Source of the DNA: Henckelia pumila
Taxonomy: Eukaryota > Streptophyta > Magnoliopsida > Lamiales > Gesneriaceae
Reading direction: 5' to 3'
Length of the DNA: 64,000 bases
NCBI RefSeq assembly: GCF_033568475.1
Contig: NC_133121.1
Coordinates: 130,294,375 to 130,358,374, forward strand
The position numbers and the translations under genes were made by a program. The notes under the pieces were generated by a model. It was given only the letters and a program-made list of their open reading frames with translations, ran no database searches and had not been told where the DNA came from. Below are positions 36,000 through 47,347 of the stretch, in pieces (within the stretch, counting starts at the first letter, position 1; each line of letters starts with the position of its first letter).

Positions 36000-38648
36000 T
36001 GAAACGACCCTAACTCTATAATAAATAAATATGCGGAAATTTTTTTTTTTTTTTTTACGACTAAATAAAATATGTACATATATGCCCATACATATATGCA
36101 CAAGATAAAATATTTAAAATAAATACATGACTAAATAAATAAACAATTAAATACTTAAGAAAAATGCATTCTTTAAAATAAATAAACATCTGAGTCAACC
36201 CTAGAATTAAAAATATACTGCATAAATAAAATAATTAAAATATGTGCATGCACTAAAACATTTAATAAAATATTCCCATAAAACATCAACCCAAAAATAT
36301 ATAAAAAAATGTATCATGACAACATGCACGGTGACTCAGAAACTATCACGGTCACGGGGCTACTGCAGCACGGCTCATACATCCTCACCACCGGTAGGAG
36401 TAACCTGTTCCTCTACGTACTCACCTGCACCATATCAGTGTAGTGAGCCTAGAGGCCCAACATGCATACTAACAAGGGTTTAAAATAATTTAAATCAATT
36501 TAATACTAATACATACATATACATGAATGAGCATGCTTAAAAATTAATAACATAAATTACATAAATAAACATACATAACATACATAATATCATACATACA
36601 TAAGTTGTTGAGCATTTATTTTCTGAACATCGAATGGTCCTATCCGTAAGTGTGACCCATAGTGCGACTGATCAGTCTAAGAAACCATCGTACGAGGCTG
36701 GTGGCGAACCACCCATACATAAATGGCAGAAAACTGCCCATACATAAATGGCAGAAACTGCCCATACATAAATGGTCACACTACTTCAATTTCCACCTAA
36801 AATATTTTATTTGCTCAACCATAGAAATTAAATCATAGCATAAAAATTGATTTCGTGAATGCATGTACTTAAATAAATTGTGTGTCCTTCATATATATTT
36901 AATTTAATTTTCTTACTAACATATAAATATTAAAATAACTTAAATGCATAAAAATAATTAAATATATAATCAGGACACATGCAATTTTCTCATGGATGGT
37001 TCTGGACTGCTGGCCCTACACTCAATCCCATTAACTTAACTTAAGACTTGGCCCATAAATCAACCAAAGCCCATTAAGACTAACTTAGGCCCAATAACAC
37101 TGTCCCTGGCCCAATGGGCCCAAAAGCCCAATATCAGGCCCAATAATTTTCATGGGCTCCCAAGCCCATAAAAATTTCTGGCCAACTTAAAAATTTAAAT
37201 AAAATTTATTAAAAGCCCAAAAATAAATAAAATAACCCAAAATAATTTAAAGTAACCCAAATAAATTAAATGGTACTAATTAAATTTTTGGGAATTTAAT
37301 TAGTCTATTTAACTCCTAATTAACTTAAAAACTTAAAAATAAAAATACCCGAGCTCAATTAAAATAACCCGGACCCGGACCCACTTAACTTAACCCATAT
37401 TATTTTAGACCCGACCCGGACCCAAGACCCGACCCGGAACCATCAGAAACCCTAGACCCGAACCCTAGCCTCCCTCTTGACTTCGGCCGTGTGCAGCAGC
37501 CATTCTATGGCTGCTGCCTGCCTGCTCCGGCCGCCCCTGGCCGGAGCGTCGCCGCCCGGACGTAGCCCACGTCCGGGCGGACCTAACCTGACCAGGCCCC
37601 AGCCCCCATGCACGCCCAAACCAGGAACCCGAAGCCCCTGAACTCGAAGCCCTAGCCTGCGCCGTCTGCACCCTTCTTGCTTGAAACCCTTCGGCCGAGC
37701 CCTTCCCAGCCCAAAGCCCTGCCATGGCTCGATCCTTAGGCACCCTAGGACCTTACCTGACCGAACCCCCAGCCCCGAACCAAGCCATGCCAACAAAATT
37801 TTCGTGAATCATGAACCATGCGTGCAAACACAACCTTTCAACAAGTTTTCTGAAAAATGGTTAAAGATTTCGATGCCTACCATAGCCTACATATTATACA
37901 CTGATATAATGTTGAAAAGGGAAGAAAAACCATGCCTTGCACCGAAAATGAGGATTTAACACGCGTAGGACGGACTTCGGGACGCCGGGACGACGATGGC
38001 TTGCTTGGAACCTTCGAAAATGGCTATGGAGTCTCCTTGAAGGTTGGATCGGTGAGGAAGAAGGTGATGGGGGTGAATGACGGCTGCTAGGAGGAACAAT
38101 GGATCGGCTAGTTGGTTTTAGGGTTGATTAGGCTTAATTTTGTATTAATTAAGATATAGGTTAAATAATAAAATAAAAAGGTTTTTAAGATAATTAAAAT
38201 ACAAGTTAACTCTTAAATAAACCTTTAGAAATATGATAATATAAAATAAACTCGAAATAATAATTTAGGGGAATTTTAAAAATACTAAAAAGTCAATATT
38301 TTGACTAATTTTGGATAAAAATGACTCCTAAAATTAAATAAAATTAAATACTTAAAATTTTGAGATAATAAAACTCAAAATAATATTTTAAGGCTCCAAA
38401 AAGGCTCATAAAATAATTTGGCTAGAAAGTTGTCATCTCGTCCGTCCACGGTCCCGTCTACGCGATTAAATAATAAAAATACTAAAAATCATAAAAACCA
38501 CTAATTATGGGTTAAATGCTTAAAAATAAATTAAATCATGCATAAATAATTCACATAATTATTTAACCCATAAATCATAAATTTAAATAATTAAATATCC
38601 TAATTATGCAGGCGGATTTATGTAATTAAAAAAATACCGGATGTTACA
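36000..38648 (-). mobile_element. Solo LTR (Ty3/gypsy-like), 2.65 kb, target duplication ATATA
   Basis: On the minus strand it runs from TGTAACATCCGG to GGGTCGTTTCA, with TG...CA ends. ATATA lies immediately before (35995-35999) and after (38649-38653). No internal domains remain. Inside is a GC-rich block (about 37370-37800) with many CCCGACCCGGA motifs, which opens long artefactual frames on both strands. An imperfect repeat CCATACATAAATGGCAGAAACTG occurs three times at about 36714-36775. Confidence 0.8.
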
Positions 38649-38653
38649 ATATA

Positions 38654-39773
38654 TTTTTTCAATCTACACAACAAAAAATTCATAAAATTAATATATGCAT
38701 CAAAATTACACGCCAAACGTACATTTAAAAAATAAGTTATCTATTCTAAAAAAAATCAACAAAAAATTCAAAATATAAATATCACAAGTCACAGACTCAC
38801 AACCTGGCACTTTAAACAATTTTTGAAATAAACATAATTCAGGAATTCATAAACGAACATCATATAGTGAATTAGGGTTAGGGATTATGTCGACGTTCAT
38901 TATTCTATCTAAATATAAATGAATAAATATCGATATACACACCGAAACAAGTTTATTAAAACTCGTTACCCATTTTTAGATCATCGAACAGTAATCAAAC
39001 AACAAATTAATTAAAGCACAAAATACGACGCAATATGTGTCCATTTCAATTATGTTTTTTCTCAGCTAATTAAGAACCCGTTGGAAACATCTAAATCATG
39101 ATGTACATAGATAGCAATATTATTAAATGGAAAAACAACTTGTATATGTTAGAAATAAAACATAGGGGATTTCAAATCTTATATTTTAATTTTGAATCGA
39201 ATGCAATAAATTTGAGATATTTATTTAAAATTAAATTTACTTAATTAATCTCTAGGCCAAAGCACAATCTTACGTCAAAAGCTTTGTGGAAGCCTCTTGG
39301 GACCGCTGGATGTTGAACATCACGATCAAGTCTTAATACTCTGTACTTCCAAAAGAACGAAAACGGGGATGAAATAAAATTCTAAATAAGAAAATCTAAT
39401 CAATTAGTGTTACAATAAAATACACGGTATAATACATTATTAATATATATAGACACACACACACAAAAAAAATTAAAATAAAGGAAAAAAAAAGCACGTA
39501 CGTAGCTTAAATACTGGACGATATATGTCCACTATCAACTTAGTTTCTAGTGAAAAGTAGCTAAAATGGTAGTAGTTTTAGTTTATCTATTTTATGTTTT
39601 GATAATACCAAAAAAAATTTTATATATCGAAAAAATTTCGTTACGATATCCTGAAAAGTCGGTATTTTGGTTCGGTATTCCAACCCTAATCTAGACAAAA
39701 ACCGAAAAGAAATATTTGTGCCAACAAAATCCTCACTTCTTGACAACAAAAGCCCCCTATTTACAAGATCAAC
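38654..39773. other. Intergenic region with an hAT-like fragment
   Basis: No gene found. At about 39620-39695 there is a fragment with GGTATTTTGGTTCGGTATTCCAACCCTAA, related in style to the element at 17103-17355. Otherwise AT-rich. Confidence 0.4.
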
Positions 39774-39834
39774 TAGTGATGGCAATGAGTCGGGTCTAAA
39801 CCCGACCCCGCATTAAACCCGGCCCGGCGGGACG

Positions 39835-40015
39835 TATTATCTTTGTGCATGTTCTGTACATAGATCTTTGATATTTTTTCCTAGCTTAGTTTATTTGTTT
39901 CCTAGTTTAGCTTTGTTATTTATGATTATTCTTGTTGTACAAGAATTAGCTTTGTATATATTCCAGGCTACGGCCATATCAATAAACAGAACAAATCTTT
40001 CCACAAAACTCTTTA
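39835..40015 (+). mobile_element. 5' LTR of Copia element B
   Basis: 181 bp, TATTATC...CTTTA. The ends are unusual: they lack the TG...CA termini. They are nevertheless fixed by the GGACG target duplication and by the primer-binding site that follows directly. TATATATTCCAGG near the end may be the TATA region. Confidence 0.85.
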
Positions 40016-40028
40016 TGATATCAAAGCC
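40016..40028 (+). other. Primer-binding site of Copia element B
   Basis: TGATATCAAAGCC directly follows the LTR. It matches the initiator-Met-type primer site TGGTATCAGAGCC at 11 of 13 positions. Confidence 0.7.
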
Positions 40029-40138
40029 AATCCTAGAGCAGGAGCTCTAGTATCAACCGACAACCAATCTTTCAATCGTTCTCCCACGATTGAATCATTC
40101 GACCTTTCAACACGAAAATCGACTATCGACATCTAGTC

Positions 40139-41257
40139 ATGGGTGACGATAAGACCACCAAACCCCTCGACCCCACATCTCCCTACTACCTCCATCCTTC
40201 CGATGGACCACAAATCACAATATCTCCTATTGTGTTACATGGTGGGAACTACAATGAATGGGTTCGTTCAATGCGGAATAATTTTCGTGCAAAGAATAAA
40301 CTAGGCTTCCTTGATGGAACCATACCCAAGCCACATGATGGAACTCCAGAAGCGTCTCTCTGGGTGACAGTTCATTCCACTCTCGTGGGATGGATTCATA
40401 ATACTCTTGATCTAGTCCTACACTCATCTGTTCCCCAACCCGACGATGTGAAAAATATGTGGGATGATATTCGACAACGTTTCTCGATCAAAAACGGTCC
40501 ACGAATCCACGAGTTAAAGTCACTTTTGGGTGCTTGCAAGCAGCGTGGCCACTCGGTGGTGCATTATTACAACGAACTGCGGAAAATATGGGATGAACTT
40601 GCGGGATATTCTACAGCTCCGACGTGTACTTGTGCCGCTGCTACTGTTTTTGCTCAAGAGAAGGAGAATGAAAAGGTCCATGCTTTTCTTGTTGGTTTGG
40701 ATTCCAATCTTTATGGCACTGCTGTTTCACATATCTTGATGATGGATCCTTTGCCGAGCTTAAACATGGTCTTTGCTAAAATCGTGACTGAAGAACGACA
40801 TCAATCTATTGCTCGCGACCATGTCACCAATTCTGATACCGTTGGTTTCGCGGTGCACGGTACTGCTCGAGGGAGGACTGGACGGCCTCGAAGCAATGGC
40901 GTCTACGCTCATTGCGACAAACCTAAACATGAACAAGACAATTGTTTTCAACTGTTTGGGTTCCCGGATTGGTGGTATTCCGAGAACCGCACCAATGGCG
41001 GGCAAGGTAGAGGAGGTGGCAGGACTGGACGTGGGGGAGGAAAGAGTGCCGGTAAAGGCGGCCGCGAGCAGGTCGCACATGCCACCATCACCTCGAAACC
41101 TATTGCTCCAGCGTCCGTACAAGAGTCTGATCGTCGTGGCATTGCTGGTCTCTCGGACGATCAGTGGGCTACGCTTGTAAACCTCCTCAACAATTCCCAA
41201 GGGCAGTCTTCTTCAACCGAGAAGTTGAGTGGTAAGTTTGATTCTTCGGCTCAATAG
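40139..41257 (+). pseudogene. gag of Copia element B
   Basis: A frame of 372 residues from ATG 40139. It has the gag-polypeptide start (PYYLHPSDGPQITISPIVLHG), the UBN2-type region (VKNMWDDIRQRFSIKNGPRI, LKSLLGACKQRGHSVVHYYN) and a zinc knuckle region HCDKPKHEQDNC followed by FPDWW. The first cysteine of the CCHC knuckle appears to be replaced by Tyr (VYAHC). The frame ends at a TAG (41255) where the Trp before IIDTGCSNHMTG is expected, so the stop is a mutation and gag-pol was originally continuous. Confidence 0.88.
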
Positions 41258-44200
41258 ATCATCGATACCGGATGCTCGAATCACATGACTGGTAATGCTA
41301 AATTATTTAGCCAATTGTTTAATGTTTCTCCTACTACCGTTGGGCTGCCTAATGGACAACACACCATTGCCACCAAAGAAGGCACGATCATTTTGAGCAA
41401 AAATATGGTGCTCCATCATATATTATATGTCCCAAATCTTACTTGTAATTTGATGTCTGTGTCTCACTTGCTTGCCGATCTCTCTTATTATGCTACTTTT
41501 ACTGATAAGCTTTGCATCATACAGGACCGTGCTCTGAGGACTATGATTGGAGCGGGTGAACAATTTGACGGGGTGTTTATTGGTTTCGGCCTTTGCGACA
41601 ACTTCAAGCTTATCAAGCAACTGTGGGAGATAAACGAGAATTGTGGCGCCAAAGGCTCGAACACCCTTCTCGGAACATAGATTTTCTTCTGCCGGATATA
41701 CTTAGAATTAATGGAACTAAGGAGGTTACTGTTATTCATGAACCTTGTGATATTTGTTTAAGAGCCAAACAAACTAGAAGCATGTTTCCTTTAAGTACTA
41801 ATCGAGCCAAGGAAGTTTTTGATTTAATTCGTTGTGATATCTGGGGTGCGTATGCTATGCCGGCTAGTTGTGGTGCTCATTATTTTTTAACTATTGTCGA
41901 TGATTGTTCTCGGGCTGTATGGGTTTATTTGATATATGCAAAATCTGAGGTGCCTCAACTCATTAAGGACTTTTGTAGCATGGTTAAAACTCAATTTGAT
42001 AAGCATGTTAAAATTCTACGAAGTGATAATGGAACAGAATTTATATGCCTTCGTCGATTTTATGCTGATAATGGTATTATCCACCGCACCTCTTGTATTG
42101 ACACTCCACAACAAAATGGGAGGGTAGAACGTAAACATCGACATATTCTTAATGTGGCTCGAGCATTATTTTTTCAAGCTAATATTCCCATTCGTTTTTG
42201 GGGGGAGAGTGTTCTGACCGCTGCTTATGTTATCAACCGAACTCCTATCCCGTTGCTAAATAATAAAACCCCACATGAAATTCTCTTTGGTTCACCTCCT
42301 AAGTATGATGCCCTTCGTGTATTCGGTTGTCTTTGTTTTGCCAAAAACCAACCTCGTGTGAAGGATAAGTTTGGCACTCGTTCTCGTCGATGTGTGTTTA
42401 TGGGATATCCATTTGGTAAAAAAGGTTGACGTTTGTATGACTTAGAGAAACATGTGTTCTTTATATCTCGAGATGTTGTTTTCTGTGAACAACAATTTCC
42501 TTTTGCCAGTGATGACTCTTTGCATAATACTCCTGATGTGGTTGAAAATAAGGAGTATTATGACACTATGAATTATTTTGGGGATACTCCCTTCGCAAGG
42601 GGGAGTGAGGCAGAATCGCTTGTAGCATGAGACCACGATGGTGGAGCTGTCCAACACATCACACCTCCTGTGGCTGGAGACATAGAAGCTGTCCAGCAAC
42701 TTGGTGCTGATGTAATTTCGAATATTGGGGATATTGTGATTAATGAAGGAGATGTTCCACATGAATCTGGTCGAGGTCATCGCATCAAGAAACCTTCTTG
42801 TAAACTTAAAGGCTTCATCACCAACACTGTTCGAGTTACAAACCCTGTCACATCGTCTCCCACTGCTCCGTCAAAATCCTCAGGTACTTATCCCATTGCT
42901 TATTATGTAAATTGTGACAAGTTTTCTGTGAGACACACCCACTTTTTGGCAGCAATTACTGCAAGCAGCAAACCCACCTCTTTAAAGAAGCTATTAAGGA
43001 CCCTGGTTGGCGAAAAGCAATGCAAGAAGAAATCGATGCACTTGAAAGAAACAAAACTTGGACTTTAGAAGATCTTCCACACGGGAAGAAAGCGATCGGG
43101 TGTAAATGGGTCTATAAAATTAAATATAAATCTGATGGTACGGTTGAACGTTTAAAGGGACGCCTCATAGTGTATGGGAATCGACAAGTTTTCGGCATTG
43201 ATTTTAATGAAACCTTTGCCCCTGTCGCTAAAATGGTCACGATTCGCACAATTTTGGCTATAGCAGTGGCCAGAAAGTGGGAACTGCACCAAATGGACGT
43301 GCATAATGCATTTCTCCATGGCAATTTTGATGAGGAGGTTTATACGCAACTCCCTCCTGGTTTTAACTCTGGTGCTTCGGGTAAGGTGTGCCGATTACGT
43401 AAGTCCTTGTATGGGCTCCGACAAGCGCCTCGGAATTGGTTTGCTAAGCTCTCGACTGCTTTGAAGGCTCTTGGTTTTAAACAATCTTATGCTGATTACT
43501 CACTGTTTAGTTTTTCTAAGGGTGATGTTGCTTTACATGTTCTTGTGTATATGGATGACATTATCATCACTGGTTCTTCTTCTTTGGAAATTGAAAAATT
43601 CAAGCAACAACTCAATGGGACATTTCATATGAAAGACTTGGGTGTTCTCAAATATTTTCTCGGCATTGAAGTATCCCATGGGAAGGATGGTGTGTTTATT
43701 TCCCAACGCAAATACATTCTTGACATTCTAAGTGAGGCTAGCCTCCTTGGAGCACGCCCGGTTTCTACACCCATGGACCAGAATCACCATCTTGCCACCC
43801 TCAACGGCCCCGTCTTTGATTATCCAGAGAAGTATCGACGACTTATAGGACGCCTCATCTACTTGACGATTACTCGACCTGAATTGTGCCACTCCGTCCA
43901 TATATTAGCTCAATTTATGGGTGATCCTCGTGTTGAACATTTGGATGCAGCTTTGAGAGTTTTGCGGTATTTAAAAGGTTGTCCTGGACAGGGTATTCTA
44001 CTGCGTGGGGAGAGTAATTTTCAACTCTCTGCTTTCTGTGATAGTGATTGGGCCAGTTGCCCTTTGACTCGAAAATTTTTGACTGGTTACTTTGTTTTAT
44101 TAGGCTCTTCTCCTATCTCTTGGAAAATGAAAAAACAGCATACTGCTTTCCGATCCTTTGCGGAGGCCAAGTATAGGTCTATGACCACTACTGCATGTTA

Positions 44201-44510
44201 GTTAAAATGGTTAAAATCACTTTTGGTTTGTTTTGGGATACAACATGTGCCTCCCATGAAATTGTTTTGTGATAGTCAAGCTGCTCTTTACATAGCGGCT
44301 AATCCGGTATTTCATGAACGCACCAAACATATAGAAATGGATTGTCACTTTGTTCGTGATGCCTTGCAAGAAGGAACGATTTCTACATCTCATGTTCGAA
44401 CCGGGGTGCAACTCGCTGATATTTTGACTAAAGCTCTTGGCAAATCAAAATTTTCTCTCCTTCTTCGCAAGTTGGGTATTTGCAATCTTCATGCTCCAAC
44501 TTGTGGGGAG
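41258..44510 (+). pseudogene. pol of Copia element B, broken
   Basis: Protease motif DTGCSNHMTG, GAG-pre-integrase region (LWRQRLEHPSRN...CDICLRAKQTR), integrase core (IRCDIWGAY, SDNGTEFI, QNGRVERKHRH), reverse transcriptase (KWVYKIKYKSDG, QMDVHNAFLHG, YMDDIIITG) and RNase H ([21 protein letters not shown]). Damage: a frameshift near 41578, TGA at 42427 and 42628, a frameshift near 43005-43020, and TAG at 44199. The catalytic box reads YMDD rather than YVDD. Non-functional. Confidence 0.9.
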
Positions 44511-44689
44511 TATTATCTTTGTGCATATTCTGTACATAGATCTTTGATATTTTTTCCTAGCTTAGTTTATTTGTTTCCTAGTTTAGCTTTGTTATTTATG
44601 ATTATTCTTGCTGTACAAGAATTAGCTTTGTATATATTCCAGGACAGCCATATCAATAAACAAAACAAATCTTTCCACAAAACTTTTTA
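44511..44689 (+). mobile_element. 3' LTR of Copia element B
   Basis: 179 bp, preceded by the purine-rich CTTGTGGGGAG, the likely polypurine tract. It ends AACTTTTTA directly before the target duplication GGACG. Confidence 0.85.
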
Positions 44690-45187
44690 GGACGGGTTTA
44701 GACCCGGCCAAGCGGGTCCAAATGCGGGTCCCGAGTTTGGCCAGACCCGCCCCGCCCCGCCAAAAAATATATATATTAAATATAAATATAAATTATATAT
44801 GTATATATATTAACAATTAATATATAATTATATTATTTATATTACATAATCAATACTTTGTCCCTAATTTGAGTTTATAATATTTTTGGATTTAAATAAT
44901 TATAATATATTATGATATTTCTAATATGAAAATATATTATTTTGATTTTTCCTTAGTTATTAATTATTATTTAAATTAAAATGTTATATTTTAATTTGTA
45001 AAAACATTTTTTTTATCTTAAATATTATTAATATAAATTTGAAAAATAAATTTAATAATGATTTATTAATTTTTTAACTTATTTAAAATTTTATTTAATA
45101 TAATTTAAATTATATTTAATTTGATGGGTCCAACGGGTCTAACCCGAATTGAACCCGCCGGATCCACGAGCAAACCCAGACCCCGTT

Positions 45188-45380
45188 GCCATCCCTAAGA
45201 GCAATCTTGCACCTAACTCCCAAATACCATACTAACACTCTAGCAAAGACAAGAAGAACCGTCAATCCTCCAGTCCAAATCCTGCCATCCCTAAGAGCAA
45301 CCTTGCACCTATCTCCCAAATACCATACTAACAGCTCCAGTAAAGACAAGAAGAACCATCAATCCTCCAGTCCAAATCCT
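45188..45380. repeat. Tandem duplication, 2 x 96 bp, copying a hAT end
   Basis: The unit starting GCCATCCCTAAGAGCAA begins at 45188 and again at 45284 and ends TCCAGTCCAAATCCT. Each copy begins with the last ten bases of the hAT-like terminus, so the duplication took place after that element inserted. A handful of substitutions separate the copies. Confidence 0.8.
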
Positions 45381-47347
45381 ACCCAACCAAATGTATGATA
45401 CCCGTCAAAAAACAAAGATAATTTGACAGAAATCCCACGTTTTCACAGCAATCTTAGCGATAATACAACAACTAATTACAACAACCACTTTACTCATTTC
45501 ACACAAGTACACAAACTAATTTAGATATATATTCTTTTAATTTACAGAATGGGCGTTATTAATTCGTTTATATATGGACATGATAACATTAATTCGATGT
45601 TTAAAAAAACATCAATTCATTATCTTGGAATATTCGATTACACTGTAATTATACAAATTTGCTAAATTAAAGTGTTATTAATTATGTACATAAGGGGCGG
45701 CTACATGTCTGTATAGTATACATGAAAACAAAGCAATTAATAATTTTTACATGTTTTCGAATACAGATTCAAAGTGAAAGAGTTATAATGTGACCCAATA
45801 ACACAAATTAAAGGAAACTTGAGTAATATATACATTATTTTGAACAATAATTGCTATCTATTATTCAAAATATACATATTTTATGAAAAACAAATCATAC
45901 TCCTTCGTCTCAAATACATAGTTCTACTTTTGTTTTCAAACAAATTAAGAAAAATTATTGAAAAAAAAGTAAATTTTATACAAACTTTCTATTTTATCCC
46001 TATTTAATATATTAAAAAATGATTGCATAATTTTTAAGGTGTAGTTAATAGAAATATATTATTAAAAATATTTACTAAATATGGTATATGACTATATATT
46101 TAGGACAAACAAAAAAGGAAACATGGACTATATAATTGAGACGGAGTGAATATTACTTTGTTTCCCAAAAATTTTAGTAATATTTTTTTTTCCAAACACA
46201 AGCAAAAAACGAAAAATAAAAATCTATTGAACTTTACCTGTCTGAGTTGGTGGAGTAGCTGAATGCTTGGCCAGATCAGGAGTTCGATTCTCTTATACCA
46301 ACATATCATTGGACTAGTCTGTCGCATATAGGACTTGCCTATAGTTTACTTAGGGTGCGTTTGATAGCTAATATTAGCTAGGATAGTGTCTTTTAAACTT
46401 GTGTTATATATTGTTTGGTTGCATTTTAAATAAACTTGCCTAATATAGCCTACATGAAATTGAGATTTATTAAGGGGAGTTAAATATATATAGCCTGCAT
46501 TTTTACGCAGCGAAGTAGTTGAAGACCTTAAGCAGGTAAATCCGAAGCACCATCTGTATAGGTTGGATTCTAATTGATTCCAAAATTTATGAAATACCAT
46601 GGCAACAAAGATCCTCAAACATGTATCAAATCCGAGCATGATATTGAGACTATACACCCAAAAGAGGATAAATTATATTCATTACCGTTAAAAGATCGGC
46701 AAAGGCGCACCAGATCCGAGCTTCACAATTGATATGTGATGAAAGGAGAATTTAAGTAAAAATGAGGAACTACGTCAGTATGTGGGTGAAACTCTTGGGA
46801 TTTGAGAACGTCAATGGTAAAGGGAAATAGAGGACATTTCGGGCAAGTGGTATTTGATATATATCTATTCATATTTTTATCAAATATGACAGTTTGATTT
46901 TGTTGATGATCCTGCTCCACCAAAAATCAACAATTGCTTCATCAAAAAAAATAAAATAAAAATCAACAATTGGTCAATCAATATTAATAATATGAGTGTA
47001 TATAATATAATATAATACTAGAAAAAGACACCAATTTTTGTCCCTAAATTTTCACGCTCCATCTTCAGTCTGCAAAAGTTGCAGCTTTTCTCTTTATGAA
47101 CATTACCCTATTGGAACAGAACACAGTTGAATTCCATAGCGGTCCACAATCACATCAAACTATCTAATCTCTCCTCTCCAAAATTTTCAAATCCACAATA
47201 TTAAATCCTTTCCTTTTCTTAATTTTGGAATAAAAACAAAACCAGATCCGCAAGTTTTGTTGCTGCAGAGTTCTTTCCTCTTTTGTTTCAACTTCCTCAA
47301 CTACTTCAACTCCTCCAAGAATTTCAGGGGAAATTAAGAACACAGAG
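45381..47347. other. Intergenic region upstream of the SPL gene
   Basis: AT-rich, no other gene. A SINE-like segment lies near 46235-46352. The last 200-250 bases before 47348 are CT-rich (CTCCTCTCCAAAA, CTCAACTACTTCAACTCCTCC), typical of a plant 5' UTR, so the SPL transcript probably starts near 47100-47200. Confidence 0.5.
46235..46352 (+). mobile_element. Possible tRNA-derived SINE
   Basis: Contains GTTGGTGGAGTAGCTGAATG, similar to a pol III A box, and AGGAGTTCGATTCTC, close to a B box (GGTTCGANTCC), about 35 bases apart as in tRNA promoters. It does not fold as a complete tRNA. The flanks give no clear target duplication. Confidence 0.4.

Larger units (their letters stand above)
39835..44689 (+). 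mobile_element. Ty1/copia retrotransposon B with both LTRs, target duplication GGACG
   Basis: 5' LTR 39835-40015, 3' LTR 44511-44689, flanked by GGACG at 39830-39834 and 44690-44694. Between them lie gag, protease, integrase, reverse transcriptase and RNase H in Copia order. The LTRs differ by five substitutions and one 2-base indel by eye, about 97% identity, so it is fairly young but already broken by several stops and frameshifts. The short LTRs and the gag type (PYYLHPSDGP, LHGGNYNEWVRSM) suggest an Ale/Retrofit-like lineage; this is inference. Confidence 0.92.
39774..45197. mobile_element. hAT-like element split by a nested Copia element
   Basis: Left end TAGTGATGGCAATGAGTCGGGT and right end ending CCCCGTTGCCATCCCTA (reverse complement TAGGGATGGCAACGGGG) are matching inverted termini of a common plant hAT-type miniature element. 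The 8-base flanks AGATCAAC and AGAGCAAT agree at six of eight positions. The element's own body is only about 560 bp: 39774-39834 plus 44690-45197, GC-rich near the ends and AT-rich in the middle. The rest is the Copia insertion. Confidence 0.65.

Noticed and set aside
37452-37959. Long GC-rich frames on both strands
   Set aside because: They lie inside a solo LTR with target duplication and have compositionally biased, unrecognisable products on both strands at once.
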